Made by a program: the position numbers and the translations under genes. Shown in pieces: positions 23,179 to 33,011 of a stretch of 64,000 nt of DNA. The notes under the pieces are model-generated. The model was not told where the DNA came from. It was given only the letters and a program-made list of their open reading frames with translations, and did no database searches. Within the stretch, counting starts at the first letter, position 1. Each line of letters starts with the position of its first letter. Source of the DNA: Poriferisodalis sp963663635 (lineage in GTDB: Bacteria > Actinomycetota > Acidimicrobiia > Acidimicrobiales > Poriferisodalaceae); assembly GCA_963663635.2 (NCBI GenBank), contig CAXXMY010000020.1, forward strand, positions 1 through 64,000, written 5' to 3'.

Positions 23179-23610
23179 GCGTCTCGTCCTTGCGTCAACT
23201 GGGTCGGAAACCTGAACGAACCCGAATCGGCACCGCAATATAGTAGTTGCAACGATTCTCCCGAACCGCGAGACGGCCGGAGTCAGAACCGGAGTCGGCT
23301 ACCCGGCAGCGCCTGCTGCATCTGAGGCACACACAATTCATGACGGATCGGGCGCCAAGCGATTCGAATCGCCGCAGCCGCGCTGCGGCGCGCAGCGGTT
23401 CGCCTGAGACACGCTCACCGGTAGCGCGTGACGATGCAGCGCAGAATCGCAATCGTCGGCGGCGCCATGTCAGGGCTCGGAGCCGCGTGGGCACTGCACC
23501 ACCACCCGGACCGGTTCGATTCAGTCCAATGATTGCGGTTACTATGCCGAACTGTGATGTCTCATTTCGGAATTCGTGTCGGGTTTGGTCTGGGTTGGCT
23601 GAAGGTGGTG
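23179..23610. promoter_or_regulatory. Divergent intergenic region between two giant surface-protein genes
   Basis: The region separates the minus-strand arylsulfotransferase-cadherin gene from the plus-strand CWB2-FN3 gene. Near 23230-23250 lies ATAGTAGTTGCAACGATTC, which contains the palindrome GTTGCAAC. On the minus strand TACTATATT is a -10-like element. Near 23540 TTACTATG is a -10-like element for the rightward gene. A very similar text, ATAGTCGTTGC followed by GCAACGATTC, occurs upstream of the gene at 40964. The interval also holds a 32-codon oxidoreductase remnant (listed separately). Confidence 0.35.
23434..23532 (+). pseudogene. N-terminal fragment of a FAD/NAD(P)-binding oxidoreductase
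   Basis: ATG at 23434 opens MQRRIAIVGGAMSGLGAAWA, the dinucleotide-binding G-x-G-x-x-G motif with flanking strand and helix, then ALHHHPDRFDS, and stops after 32 codons. A closely similar peptide (IVGGGMSGLGAAKALHNHPDRFDF) begins the larger broken oxidoreductase at 45005-45367. This copy is therefore the leftover start of the same gene, interrupted by the CWB2-FN3 gene region. Confidence 0.7.
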
Positions 23611-26600
23611 ATGCGTCGGTGTGTAGTGGGGTTGTTGTTGATGTGTTTGGTGGGTGTTGTGCCGGTGGGTTCGGTGGGTGCTCATGAGCATTTGGGTGGG
23701 GTGGAGTTGGTGCGCTATGGGGGTGCGGATCGGTACGTGACGTCGCTGTTGGTGGCCGAAGCGGTGGCGGCTGATGCGGGTGGTTCGTTGGAGTGGGTGG
23801 TGGTGGTGTCGGGGCTGAGTTGGCATGACGCGGTGGTGGCGTCGTCGGTGGCGGGTGAGTTGGGGGCTGCGGTGGTGTTGGCGCCTGGTGGTGTTCTGGG
23901 AGCGGATGTGTTGGGGTTTGTGGCTGATGCCGGTGTGTCGCGCGCGTTGGTGATTTCGACGGGGTCTGCGGTGCCGTTGGTGGTGGATGAGCAGTTGGGG
24001 GCTGCGGGTGTTGCGGTGGAGCGTGTGGGCGGCGCAGATCAGTACGAGACGTCAGTGTTGGCGGCTCGTCGTGGTGGGGCGCCTGGCGTGCTGGGCACGT
24101 CGGGGCGGACGGCGTTTTTGGCGAGCGGCGAGGTGTTCGCCGATGCGTTGGTGGCGGGGCCGTTGTCGGCATTCGGGGGGCATCCGGTGCTGTTGACCCC
24201 CGCCGACGCCTTGCATCCGTCGGTGCGTGCGTATCTGGAGCAGTCGGGGACGGACCATGTGGTGGTGATGGGCGGCACTGCGGCGTTGGCTGCGGAGGTG
24301 TCGGCTGCGGTGGAGGCGTTGGGGGTTGGTGTACAGCGCATGGCGGGGTCGACGCGTGTGGGCACGGCGACGCGCACGGCGGAGCTGGCTGCCTCCCAGA
24401 TGACCGATGGCTGCCCGCGGACCGGTCAGCTGGGCTTGGCGCGTGCTGATGTGCCGTTCGATGCGTTCTCGGCGGCACCGCTTTTGGCGCGTCGCTGCGC
24501 GGCGCTGGTGCTGTCGTGGACCGGTGAGGTGCCTAACTTGACTGCGAGCTACATCAACGGGGTGCGCTCGCAGCATCTCGAAGGGATCATCCTGCACATA
24601 TTCGGCGGCGACGCCGCCGTCTCACAGATAGCCGTCGACGGCTATCTCGAGGACTCGGCACAGGCGGTGGCGGAAGCACGGGCGGCACAAGGCGGCACAG
24701 GCGGTGGCAGCGGCACAGGCACCGACGGTCGGGGCGGCAGCGACGGCGAGGACGGCAGCGACGACGACGACGGCACCGACGACGACGACGCCACCGACGA
24801 CGACGCCACCGACGACGACGCCACCGACGACGACGCCACCGACGACGACGCCACCGACGACGACGGCACCGACGACGACGACGGCACCGACGACGAGGAC
24901 GGCAGCACGGATCCGCTGACTCAACAAACGCAAGTGCAGCAGCCCGGTGCGCCACAGGACGTGGAGGTGACCCAAGAACGGCACACCATGTTGGAGGTCT
25001 CTTGGAGTGCGCCTCTCAGCGACGGCGGCGATGCGGACCTTTCCTATGTCGTGCAGCACCGCGTGGGCACCTCGAGCGGCTGGTCGACGACAGGTGTGAC
25101 GGTCGCGACCTCGCAGACCGGTACCGGGCACACAGCCCAGATCGCGAACCTGACCAACGGCGTCACCTACCAGATCCAGGTCGCGGCTCGAAACAGCGCC
25201 GGCACCGGAACGCCCGTCTTCGTCGAAGGCGAACCCGTCGGGAACCAGTCGCCGGACAAGCCGACCAATCTGACGATCGAACCTGGGAATCGTCGGCTGT
25301 TGGTGTCGTGGCGGGCGCCGTCAGACGCTGGCGGCTACGAGGATTCCGCTTTGACCTATCGAATCCGCTACCGGGAGACCGGCGGCGGTGACTGGACGCT
25401 GTTCGCCAGTAGTGAGACTGGCATATCAGTGACAATCCCCGATCTGGACAACGGCGTCGAGTGGGAGGTGCGGGTCGAGGCCAAGAACCCGGTGCTCACC
25501 GGCGCCCAAGTCACCAAGACGGGCACGCCTGTGGGGAATCCGCCAGGGGTGCCGACCATTGAGTCGGTCACCGCGGCCGACCAATCGCTGATCGTGTCCT
25601 GGGCCGCCCCTGCCGACACCGGCGAGTACGCCGCACTATTCCTGAGCTACACGATTCAATACCGCAAATCCTCCGTCAACAACAACTGGACGACGTTTGA
25701 GTCCGGCTTGACCGATGCGACAGCGACGATCAGTGGCTTGGTTGCGGGTGTCGAGTACGAGGCGCAGGTCAAGACCACAAATCCGGCCGGCGACAGCAAT
25801 TACAGCTCGTCGGCGACGGGCACCCCGAACGCGGCAACAACGAACGATGACGACGGCTCGGAGAATCTTCGGGATTCCCATGATGAGCCGACCGGGGACG
25901 TGCCGGGTGCGCCACAGGACGTGGAGGTGACCCCCGGCTACGAAATACTGAATGTGAGGTGGGACGCTCCGTCGGACACCGGCGGGTACCCCGAATCGGA
26001 TTTGACATACTCAGTGCGGTATCGGAGGTTCTGGTATGAAGGTTGGACGACGTTCGCGGCTGACCTGGCGGGAGAATCGGCGATCATTCGTAACCTGTCC
26101 AACGGATCCAACTATGAGGTAGAGGTAGCGGCCAAGAACGCTGCCGGGACCGGCGACAGCGTCACGCTGACTGGATCGCCGGAGGCATACGGGCCCGGAG
26201 CGCCGTCGATTGACTCCGTGACGCCCGGTTACGACACGTTGTGGGTGACGTGGAGCCAACCGCACTATCTCGGCGGGTACTACTTTTCGCAAATTGTCTA
26301 TACGGTGCAGTACCGCCTGGGTGGCACCGACGACAACTGGACAACGTTCGCCGATGACGTCGTGATGAGCACATTCTATGAGCTGAAGTCGAAGATTACC
26401 GGATTGGAAAACGGCGTCGAATACGATGTGCGGGTGGGGGCCAGAACTCCAGCCGCCGCCGGCCCATTCTCCGTGCCATCATCCGCCACCACGACCGGCA
26501 CAGCACCCAGGAGCCCGCGTAATGCCAAAGTGATACCCGGCAACGGCTGGCTGCGGGTCGAATGGCAGCCGCCCTCGAACACCGGCGGTTTCCTTTATTC

Positions 26601-27609
26601 GCAGCTGACCTATCAGGTCCAGTACCGCGCAGGCAGCACCGGAGATTGGACCACGTTGACGCCGTCAAATATCACCGGCGCCGCCTTTCCGCTCGCTTGG
26701 GGCCCAATTCTGAGATACAAGGCGGCGACGATCCCCGGCTTGGACAATGCTGTTGCTCACCAAGTGCGCATAGCAGCGAGCAACGCGTCCGGCACCAGCA
26801 ACTACACCTCCGCGTCGGGCACGCCCACGACCGCTGAGCCGTCGTGCCTGCCCGCAGGTGCGGTCCGCGCCGGCCAAGTCACGGTAGGCAACGACCCCGC
26901 TGGCGGTTTCGTCAGCACTCTTGTCGATGGGGTCTGGTACCCAACGCGCACATATATGTCCGTAACATTGGCAGCAAACACGACCTACCGAATCGACATG
27001 AGACGAAGCCCGTCTTGGTATGGCTCCGTGTCGCCTCGAAAAGTATGGGGCGTCTATGACCCCGCCGGCAAGCTGGTGCCGGGAACATTCAACTTGAGCG
27101 GCCGCGGCACGTCACACTCGTATGAAGGGCGGGTCGTATTCACGGCCCTGACTGCAGGAGAGTACTGCGTCGGAGTCGCCACCTCATCTGATCGAGGCGG
27201 AGCGTACGGCATGGACGCGCATGCGCTCACCACCCCAACAGACGACTTGCCGACTGGCACCAATGGCACGCTCACTGTTGGTGCCTCGGCCGTGACGGTC
27301 ACGATGAATTACCTCCGCGACGTAGACACGTTCAACGTCACACTCGTCGCAGGCAAGATCTACAAGTTCCGCGTGACTAACAGCTGCAATAATTCCACGG
27401 GTCTTTGTACGTTAACCGAGATCGTCAGCATTCTCGATCCGGACGGCAATCTCGTCGAAGAGGCTCCTGAAGGGTACAGCCAGCCGATAATTTCTCGTGG
27501 CTCAGCAGTAATCACAGCGCAGAAATCCGGCGACTATCAAGTCTCAGTCGGCGAGGGATGGAAGCACCACGCCAATTTCACCCTGAAAGCCACCGAAATT
27601 ACCCCGTAG
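23611..27609 (+). CDS. Secreted CWB2 triplet / Asp-rich linker / FN3 array / PPC-like protein
   Basis: A 1332-residue protein from the ATG at 23611 (after GAAGGTGG); an upstream in-frame TTG and ATG exist but leave a poor signal peptide. The signal MRRCVVGLLLMCLVGVVPVG is followed by three CWB2 repeats (RYGGADRYVTSLLVAEA ... VVMGGTAALAAEV) to about residue 367. A linker of DDDAT/DDDGT repeats follows, then six FN3 domains (QDVEVT ... LTNGVTYQIQVAARN) and two C-terminal PPC-like beta domains (TYRIDMR; DVDTFNVTLVAGKIYKFRVT). The N-terminal CWB2 order is the same as in the 1791-aa protein and opposite to the enzyme-cadherin proteins. It is likely a wall-anchored adhesin. The D-T linker could bind divalent cations. 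Confidence 0.85.
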   Translation: MRRCVVGLLLMCLVGVVPVGSVGAHEHLGGVELVRYGGADRYVTSLLVAEAVAADAGGSLEWVVVVSGLSWHDAVVASSVAGELGAAVVLAPGGVLGADVLGFVADAGVSRALVISTGSAVPLVVDEQLGAAGVAVERVGGADQYETSVLAARRGGAPGVLGTSGRTAFLASGEVFADALVAGPLSAFGGHPVLLTPADALHPSVRAYLEQSGTDHVVVMGGTAALAAEVSAAVEALGVGVQRMAGSTRVGTATRTAELAASQMTDGCPRTGQLGLARADVPFDAFSAAPLLARRCAALVLSWTGEVPNLTASYINGVRSQHLEGIILHIFGGDAAVSQIAVDGYLEDSAQAVAEARAAQGGTGGGSGTGTDGRGGSDGEDGSDDDDGTDDDDATDDDATDDDATDDDATDDDATDDDGTDDDDGTDDEDGSTDPLTQQTQVQQPGAPQDVEVTQERHTMLEVSWSAPLSDGGDADLSYVVQHRVGTSSGWSTTGVTVATSQTGTGHTAQIANLTNGVTYQIQVAARNSAGTGTPVFVEGEPVGNQSPDKPTNLTIEPGNRRLLVSWRAPSDAGGYEDSALTYRIRYRETGGGDWTLFASSETGISVTIPDLDNGVEWEVRVEAKNPVLTGAQVTKTGTPVGNPPGVPTIESVTAADQSLIVSWAAPADTGEYAALFLSYTIQYRKSSVNNNWTTFESGLTDATATISGLVAGVEYEAQVKTTNPAGDSNYSSSATGTPNAATTNDDDGSENLRDSHDEPTGDVPGAPQDVEVTPGYEILNVRWDAPSDTGGYPESDLTYSVRYRRFWYEGWTTFAADLAGESAIIRNLSNGSNYEVEVAAKNAAGTGDSVTLTGSPEAYGPGAPSIDSVTPGYDTLWVTWSQPHYLGGYYFSQIVYTVQYRLGGTDDNWTTFADDVVMSTFYELKSKITGLENGVEYDVRVGARTPAAAGPFSVPSSATTTGTAPRSPRNAKVIPGNGWLRVEWQPPSNTGGFLYSQLTYQVQYRAGSTGDWTTLTPSNITGAAFPLAWGPILRYKAATIPGLDNAVAHQVRIAASNASGTSNYTSASGTPTTAEPSCLPAGAVRAGQVTVGNDPAGGFVSTLVDGVWYPTRTYMSVTLAANTTYRIDMRRSPSWYGSVSPRKVWGVYDPAGKLVPGTFNLSGRGTSHSYEGRVVFTALTAGEYCVGVATSSDRGGAYGMDAHALTTPTDDLPTGTNGTLTVGASAVTVTMNYLRDVDTFNVTLVAGKIYKFRVTNSCNNSTGLCTLTEIVSILDPDGNLVEEAPEGYSQPIISRGSAVITAQKSGDYQVSVGEGWKHHANFTLKATEITP
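24757..24915 (+). repeat. Asp/Thr tandem repeat (GACGACGACGCCACC units)
   Basis: Five consecutive units of GACGACGACGCCACC (DDDAT), flanked by related GACGACGACGGCACC units, encode an acidic linker between the CWB2 and FN3 parts. The 15-bp period keeps the frame, so unit number can change without breaking the gene. Confidence 0.85.
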
Positions 27610-27619
27610 CGCTTGCCGG

Positions 27620-27925
27620 CCGGAAAGATGCCGACGCGCGCCGGGGAGTGCCCAGTTGGGTTTGCCTGAGTAGAGGAGTGCTCGGAGCAGAAGCTCCAGG
27701 TGGTCCTGTGTGTGTTACGAGCAGAGCAGAGCGCTGCTGCGGGTGACGTAATTCGCGGCCAGTATGGTGAAACGTAGGACGCACTACAATCGCAGGGATG
27801 GCGTGCCCAACTGAACTCGGCTGCTGGCGGTGCAGCCGTCGGTTGTCGAACCAGCCGACCCATTCAAGGGTGGCCTGTTCGGCCGCCTTGACGCGGCTCC
27901 ACCCTCTCAAGGGTCGGAGCTGCAT
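27620..27925 (-). pseudogene. IS3-type OrfB C-terminal remnant
   Basis: At 27889-27827 on the minus strand KAAEQATLEWVGWFDNRRLH matches the end of IS3-family OrfB transposases (A-T-L-E-W-V-x-W-F-N-x-x-R-L). Nothing of the DDE core remains and later codons fit only in other frames. The interval between the upstream stop and the next gene holds no other coding signal. Confidence 0.5.
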
Positions 27926-27997
27926 GAGACCCGGTGAGGTTCATTCCGTTCTTGCATTGGGATGCCCCGATTGCGTATACGGGCCGGCAAAGAATCG

Positions 27998-30900
27998 ATG
28001 AGTGTTCGCTGCAGGAAATGCTTGGGAACGCCAATTCTCGTCGCAGCAACCCTGCTCACCGTGTTGTGCATTCCGGTGGCATCATCCGTGTCGTCCTCGG
28101 TATCAACCCGCCTCGCGGGAGCGGCACTTCCACAGGAGGGTCATCGGCCGCCTGGTGAGGCGAGTGGGATCCTGCCGGGAGATCGAGACAGCGTGTTGGC
28201 GACGACCCTCGCCAGCAGCAGGTCGTCCATTTCCGGGCGCGCGGAGAGCGAACCGGTTCCTTCGATAACGGTGCGTACTCTCGTCTCGGGATTGACGATT
28301 CCATGGGACATCGCGTTTACTCCCAATGGGACGATGCTGTACACCGAGCGGTCAGGGGTGCTGTCTAGTCGGCTCAAGGACGGAACCGTCCGAACCGTCA
28401 CTGCGGACATGAGCGATCTGTTTGCCCGCGGTGAGACCGGGCTGATGGCGATCGTTGTTGATCCGGAATTTGAGACCAATCGTCGCTTCTACACATGCCA
28501 GGGCCACTCCGGCCCCGAGGTGCAGGTGATCGCATGGACCCTGAACAGTGACTTCTCGGTGGCGACGCGTGCCAGTGATCCGCTCGTAGGCGGTATTCCT
28601 GCGGATGCAACTGATGGCCGTCATGGCGGATGCCGGCTGCGGTTCGGCCCTGCGGGCTATCTGTGGATAGCTACCGGCGATGCCGCTCTCGGCACTCACC
28701 CTCAGGACGCATCCTCGCTCGGCGGCAAGGTTCTGCGCGTCAACTCCGCTACGGGTACAGCGGCAGTCGGGAACCCGACTGCCGATTCACTTGTGTATTC
28801 CTACGGCCACCGCAATGTGCAGGGTCTTGCGCTGCGCCCGGGCACCAACGAGATGTGGTCGGTCGAGCACGGCCCCACTTTCGACGATGAGATCAATCTG
28901 CTCGTAGCAGGAGGCAACTATGGCTGGGATCCCGTGCCGGGTTACGACGAGTCGGTCTCCATGACCGATACGACCAAGTTCCCAGATGCCGTCGAGGCCA
29001 AATGGTCGTCGGGGAACACCACGTACGCCACCAGCGGCGGGGTCTTCCTCGACGGGGACATCTGGGGGGCATGGGAAGGCCGGCTGGCTGTGGCCACTCT
29101 CAAGGACCGGAGACTGCGCCTGTTCGAATTCGACGACGATGGCACCTACGTAGGCCAGACGTCGCCGAGTGCTCTGAGAACCTTATATGCGCGTTTTCGA
29201 ACGCCGATACTGGGACCCGACGGGGCTTTGTACATCACCACCTCGAACGGTTTCGGCAACGATCAGATCCTGCGGGTTACGCCGAAGCAGGCGCCTGCCT
29301 TTGCGCAGGACTCCTACGCCGTCAGCGTCCCTGAAAGCACTGCAGCCGGCATTGTCGTCGCCAGTGTCGGCGCGCAGGACTTCAACCATGATTCGTTGAC
29401 GTTCTCGCTGAGAGGAGCCGACGCTGCGCTGTTTCGCATATCTGACAACACAAAAGCCGAAATCGAGCTCAATTCCGCACTTGATTTCGAGATGGACAGA
29501 TCGCATGAAGTCACTGTCGTCGCAACCGACACGGACAATATGTCTGCTACGACGACGTTGACGGTGACCGTCACCGACGTCAACGAGCCATCGAACATCA
29601 CAGGGCCGCCTGCCAAGAACTTCCCCGAGAACAGCACAGCCACGATCGCCGACTACAGCGCCAACGACCCCGAGGAGAAAGAGAGGGTGACGTGGTCGCT
29701 GTCGGGCACCGATGACGGGTTCTTCGAGATCGATTCGAACGGGGTGCTGCGGTTCAAGCGGTCGGAAGACCCGCCCGATCGGGAAGCGACGCGCGGGAAC
29801 ACCTACGACGTCACGGTTGAGGCATCTGATGGCAAAGACGCCCATGGCAATGCCGACACATGGGTCGATGACAGGTTCGAAGTGACGGTCACCGTCACCG
29901 ATGTCGACGAAGCCCCGGTGATCACTTCGGGACCGACCAGCGAAAGTGTCGCTGAGGGGCACGCCGGCGAAGTCGCCCGGTTCGACGCGGGTGATCCTGA
30001 AGGGGCCGAAGTCATCTGGTCGCTGTTGGGCACCGACCGGGAGGACTTGCTGATCGGACGGACGTCTGGCGTCGTGGAATTCGCTGCCTCGACCGATTTC
30101 GAAGCACCGGCTGATTCGGGGCGGAACAACTCCTATGTGGTGACTGTGCAGGCCTCCGACGGCCGGCTGACCGCGACGCGACCGCTGGCGGTGACGGTGA
30201 CCGACGTGGCTGAGGATGGGGCTGTGTCGCTCTCGTCGAGCCAACCTCAGGATGGAACACGGTTGACAGCGACGCTGAGTGATCCCGACGGCGGAATCGT
30301 CGGCACGACGTGGACTTGGGAGCGTCGCCACAAGGACCAGTCGAATTGGGTCTCGGTCACCGGGGCGACGACGAGTACCGCTTCTTCGTCGCACACACCG
30401 GCGATCAGCGATGAGGATTACTTCTTGCGGGTGACAGCGTCGTATACGGATCGCGAGAGCAGAGGGCAGCAAACGCAGCCGCAAAGGTCGGCGCAAGCGA
30501 TCTCGGCCAACCCGGTTCGGTTGAATCCCGACACCAACCACGCCCCTGAGTTCGCAGATGATGCCGTCACGAGATCAATCCCGGAGAACTCGCCGCCGGG
30601 AACCGATATTGGAGCGCCTGTCACGGCCACCGATCGCGACCCCGGCGATCAGGACGACTTGAGGTACTCGCTGCGAACCTCCGACAAGGCGTACTTCGGA
30701 ATCGATTCGGGTACGGGGCAATTGCAGTCCAAACAGGGCGTGGTCTTGGATCACGAAACCAGGTCGACCTATGTGGCCATGGTGACCGCAAGCGACCCCT
30801 CGCTGGCGACCGACACTCAACGGGTCACCATCACGGTGACAAACGTCGACGAGCGGCCGACGATCTCGGGACCGACGGCGCCGGCCTACGCCGAGGATCG

Positions 30901-32758
30901 CATCGATACTGTGGCGAGATACACGGCGAAGGACCCTGAGGGCGAGGACGTCACCTGGTCGCTTGACGGACCCGACCTCAACGAATTCGAGATCGATGCC
31001 GACTCCGGCGTTGTGACATTCAAGAACCAGCCGGACTTCGACACCGCAATCGACAACGACTACGAGATCACAATCCGAGCTTCCGACCGAACCCAGCCAC
31101 AGCACGGGACGCTCGACGTGACGGTCCGAGTCACACCGGTGAACGAGCCACCAGCCGTCAGCGGCCTCATGAGCGTCGCATGGCAGGAGAACCGCGAAGG
31201 GACGATACACGCCTATTCGGCAAGCGATCCGGAGGGCGTGGCAGCCGAGTGGTCGCTCAGCGGCCGCGACAAGGGAGACTTCAAGATTGACATCGCCGGC
31301 GAGTTGAGATTCGTCGAACCGCCCGACCACGAACAGCCCGCCGACGCGAATCAGGACAATGCGTACGAAGTCACCGTGCGTTCCTTCGACGGCACACACT
31401 ACGGCGAACTCGCCGTCACGGTGACCGTCACCGACCAGAACGAGAGCGGGACCTTGGAGCTGTCGAACACGCTGCCCAGCGTCGGCTCGCCGTTGAACGC
31501 CATCTTGATGGAACCCGATGCACCGGTGACTGATTACCAATGGTCGTGGTGGCGTTCCGACGACCAGATCTTCTGGGATGAAATAGACGGGGCAGCCGGC
31601 GCCAGCTACCGGCCGGTCGCAGCCGACGTGAGCAAGTGGCTCCAAGCACGCGTCACCTACAGCGACCCGTTTGGCTCCAGCGATCTGGATGCCACGTCGG
31701 TCAACACGGTGCAGGCGATGGCAGGTCCGATTCGGCGTACAGGCCCCACCGGCCCCACCGGTCCCGATGGCGGCGGCGGCGGCGATTTTGATGTCGGGTT
31801 TGCAACTTTTGTGGTGGCCAACGGATGGAGTCCTGCCGATGTGGGGGTGGCGTCGGTGCATGCGGCGCGTACCGATAGCGCGGTAGTGGTGTACACCGCG
31901 GGTGGCGAGCTGTCGGAGGAGACGAGGGTGTTGCTGAGGGAGGCATCGCCCGCTGAGGTCGTCATTGTCGGCGGCGCTGCGGCGGTGTCGCGCGACGTCC
32001 GCACGCAGATCAGCGCTGCGTCACCCGAGTCCGGCCTTTCACGCATCACCGGCGCGGATCGTGCCGACACCGCTGCGGGGGTAGCGCGGCAGATCCTGGG
32101 TGGGCCTTCTGATGCAGGTCGGATCACGCTGGTGGTGGCCAACGGCTGGTCCCCGCCCGATATCGGCGCGGCCGCAGCACTGGCAGCGCGCAGTGGCCGC
32201 TCGGCGGTGCTGTACACCGAGCGCGGCGGGCTGCCTGAGGCGTCGGCTGCGCTGCTGCGCGACTACCAGGTGACGCGGGTGATCCTCATTGGGGGCACCG
32301 CCGCGATCAGCGCCGAGGTGGAGGACGCGATCGCCGCATCGGCGAACGAGGCCAGCGTCTCGCGGCTGATGGGTGCTGATCGCATCGACACCGCCGCCCA
32401 GGCAGCTCGGCGCGTGCTCGGCAACCCTGCCGCTGCACCCGATGGCCTGACGCTGGTGATCGCGAACGGCTGGTCCCCACCCGATGTCGGCGTCGCCGCT
32501 GCGCTCGCGGCTGCCACCGAGAACGCTGCCGTCGCCTACACAGGGCGAGATTCACTGCCGGAGGCGACCGCAGCGCTCATACGCGACTATCGCCCCACCC
32601 AGATCATCATCACTGGCGGCAGCGCAGCCGTCCACAACGACGTGCGCACCGCCATCACCAGCACCGCGCCCGAGGGAGCGGACATCCGCCGCATCACCGG
32701 CCGGACCCGCACCGACACCGCCGCCCGCGCCGCGCGACGCATCCTCGCGAATCTCTGA
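27998..32758 (+). CDS. Secreted sugar-dehydrogenase-like / cadherin / CWB2 protein
   Basis: A 1586-residue protein from the ATG at 27998 (MSVRCRKCLGTPILVAATLL, a signal peptide). Residues of about 90-430 are a PQQ-dependent glucose/sorbosone dehydrogenase-type propeller: SGLTIPWDIAFTPNG, TERSG, GDAALGTHPQDASSLGGKVLR, YGHRNVQGLALRPGT, EHGP and GGNYGWDPV are recognisable family blocks. About seven cadherin-type repeats follow (TVTVTDVNEP, TVTVTDVDEAP). From about 1268 to the end are three CWB2 repeats (VVANGWSPADVGVASVHAAR). It has the same plan as the arylsulfotransferase-cadherin protein: enzyme-like head, cadherin stalk, CWB2 wall anchor. Whether it oxidises sugars with PQQ is inference; no PQQ biosynthesis gene is in the window. 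Confidence 0.85.
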   Translation: MSVRCRKCLGTPILVAATLLTVLCIPVASSVSSSVSTRLAGAALPQEGHRPPGEASGILPGDRDSVLATTLASSRSSISGRAESEPVPSITVRTLVSGLTIPWDIAFTPNGTMLYTERSGVLSSRLKDGTVRTVTADMSDLFARGETGLMAIVVDPEFETNRRFYTCQGHSGPEVQVIAWTLNSDFSVATRASDPLVGGIPADATDGRHGGCRLRFGPAGYLWIATGDAALGTHPQDASSLGGKVLRVNSATGTAAVGNPTADSLVYSYGHRNVQGLALRPGTNEMWSVEHGPTFDDEINLLVAGGNYGWDPVPGYDESVSMTDTTKFPDAVEAKWSSGNTTYATSGGVFLDGDIWGAWEGRLAVATLKDRRLRLFEFDDDGTYVGQTSPSALRTLYARFRTPILGPDGALYITTSNGFGNDQILRVTPKQAPAFAQDSYAVSVPESTAAGIVVASVGAQDFNHDSLTFSLRGADAALFRISDNTKAEIELNSALDFEMDRSHEVTVVATDTDNMSATTTLTVTVTDVNEPSNITGPPAKNFPENSTATIADYSANDPEEKERVTWSLSGTDDGFFEIDSNGVLRFKRSEDPPDREATRGNTYDVTVEASDGKDAHGNADTWVDDRFEVTVTVTDVDEAPVITSGPTSESVAEGHAGEVARFDAGDPEGAEVIWSLLGTDREDLLIGRTSGVVEFAASTDFEAPADSGRNNSYVVTVQASDGRLTATRPLAVTVTDVAEDGAVSLSSSQPQDGTRLTATLSDPDGGIVGTTWTWERRHKDQSNWVSVTGATTSTASSSHTPAISDEDYFLRVTASYTDRESRGQQTQPQRSAQAISANPVRLNPDTNHAPEFADDAVTRSIPENSPPGTDIGAPVTATDRDPGDQDDLRYSLRTSDKAYFGIDSGTGQLQSKQGVVLDHETRSTYVAMVTASDPSLATDTQRVTITVTNVDERPTISGPTAPAYAEDRIDTVARYTAKDPEGEDVTWSLDGPDLNEFEIDADSGVVTFKNQPDFDTAIDNDYEITIRASDRTQPQHGTLDVTVRVTPVNEPPAVSGLMSVAWQENREGTIHAYSASDPEGVAAEWSLSGRDKGDFKIDIAGELRFVEPPDHEQPADANQDNAYEVTVRSFDGTHYGELAVTVTVTDQNESGTLELSNTLPSVGSPLNAILMEPDAPVTDYQWSWWRSDDQIFWDEIDGAAGASYRPVAADVSKWLQARVTYSDPFGSSDLDATSVNTVQAMAGPIRRTGPTGPTGPDGGGGGDFDVGFATFVVANGWSPADVGVASVHAARTDSAVVVYTAGGELSEETRVLLREASPAEVVIVGGAAAVSRDVRTQISAASPESGLSRITGADRADTAAGVARQILGGPSDAGRITLVVANGWSPPDIGAAAALAARSGRSAVLYTERGGLPEASAALLRDYQVTRVILIGGTAAISAEVEDAIAASANEASVSRLMGADRIDTAAQAARRVLGNPAAAPDGLTLVIANGWSPPDVGVAAALAAATENAAVAYTGRDSLPEATAALIRDYRPTQIIITGGSAAVHNDVRTAITSTAPEGADIRRITGRTRTDTAARAARRILANL

Positions 32759-33011
32759 TCCGCCGCATCCTCGGCAACCGCGAGCGGCCGGTTCGAATGA
32801 AGTTGTGTGTGCGTGATACGGGTCTTTCGCTGTGTCGTGGAGAGACATGAGCCTCGAATCGCTGTCGCAGACGCGCTCCGCGCCGGCGAGAAATCTGTGA
32901 TCGTTCCACCGGATCCTTCGGTGCGGCCCTGACCCGAAGGTCAGGTCGCTGCGAGCTGGGCGCCCCGGCGGTTCTGCTGGCCGGGATTAGCATCGTGCCG
33001 AGGTGGATCTC

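Noticed and set aside
17989..23325. Very long plus-strand open frames (626 and 845 codons) opposite the 2378-aa gene
   Set aside because: They are rich in Arg, His and Ala and lack domain patterns, while the minus strand shows clear repeats and motifs. They arise from GC-rich codon use.
24757..24915. Possible CRISPR or regulatory repeat array
   Set aside because: Units are 15 bp without spacers and stay in frame inside a coding region; it is a protein linker.
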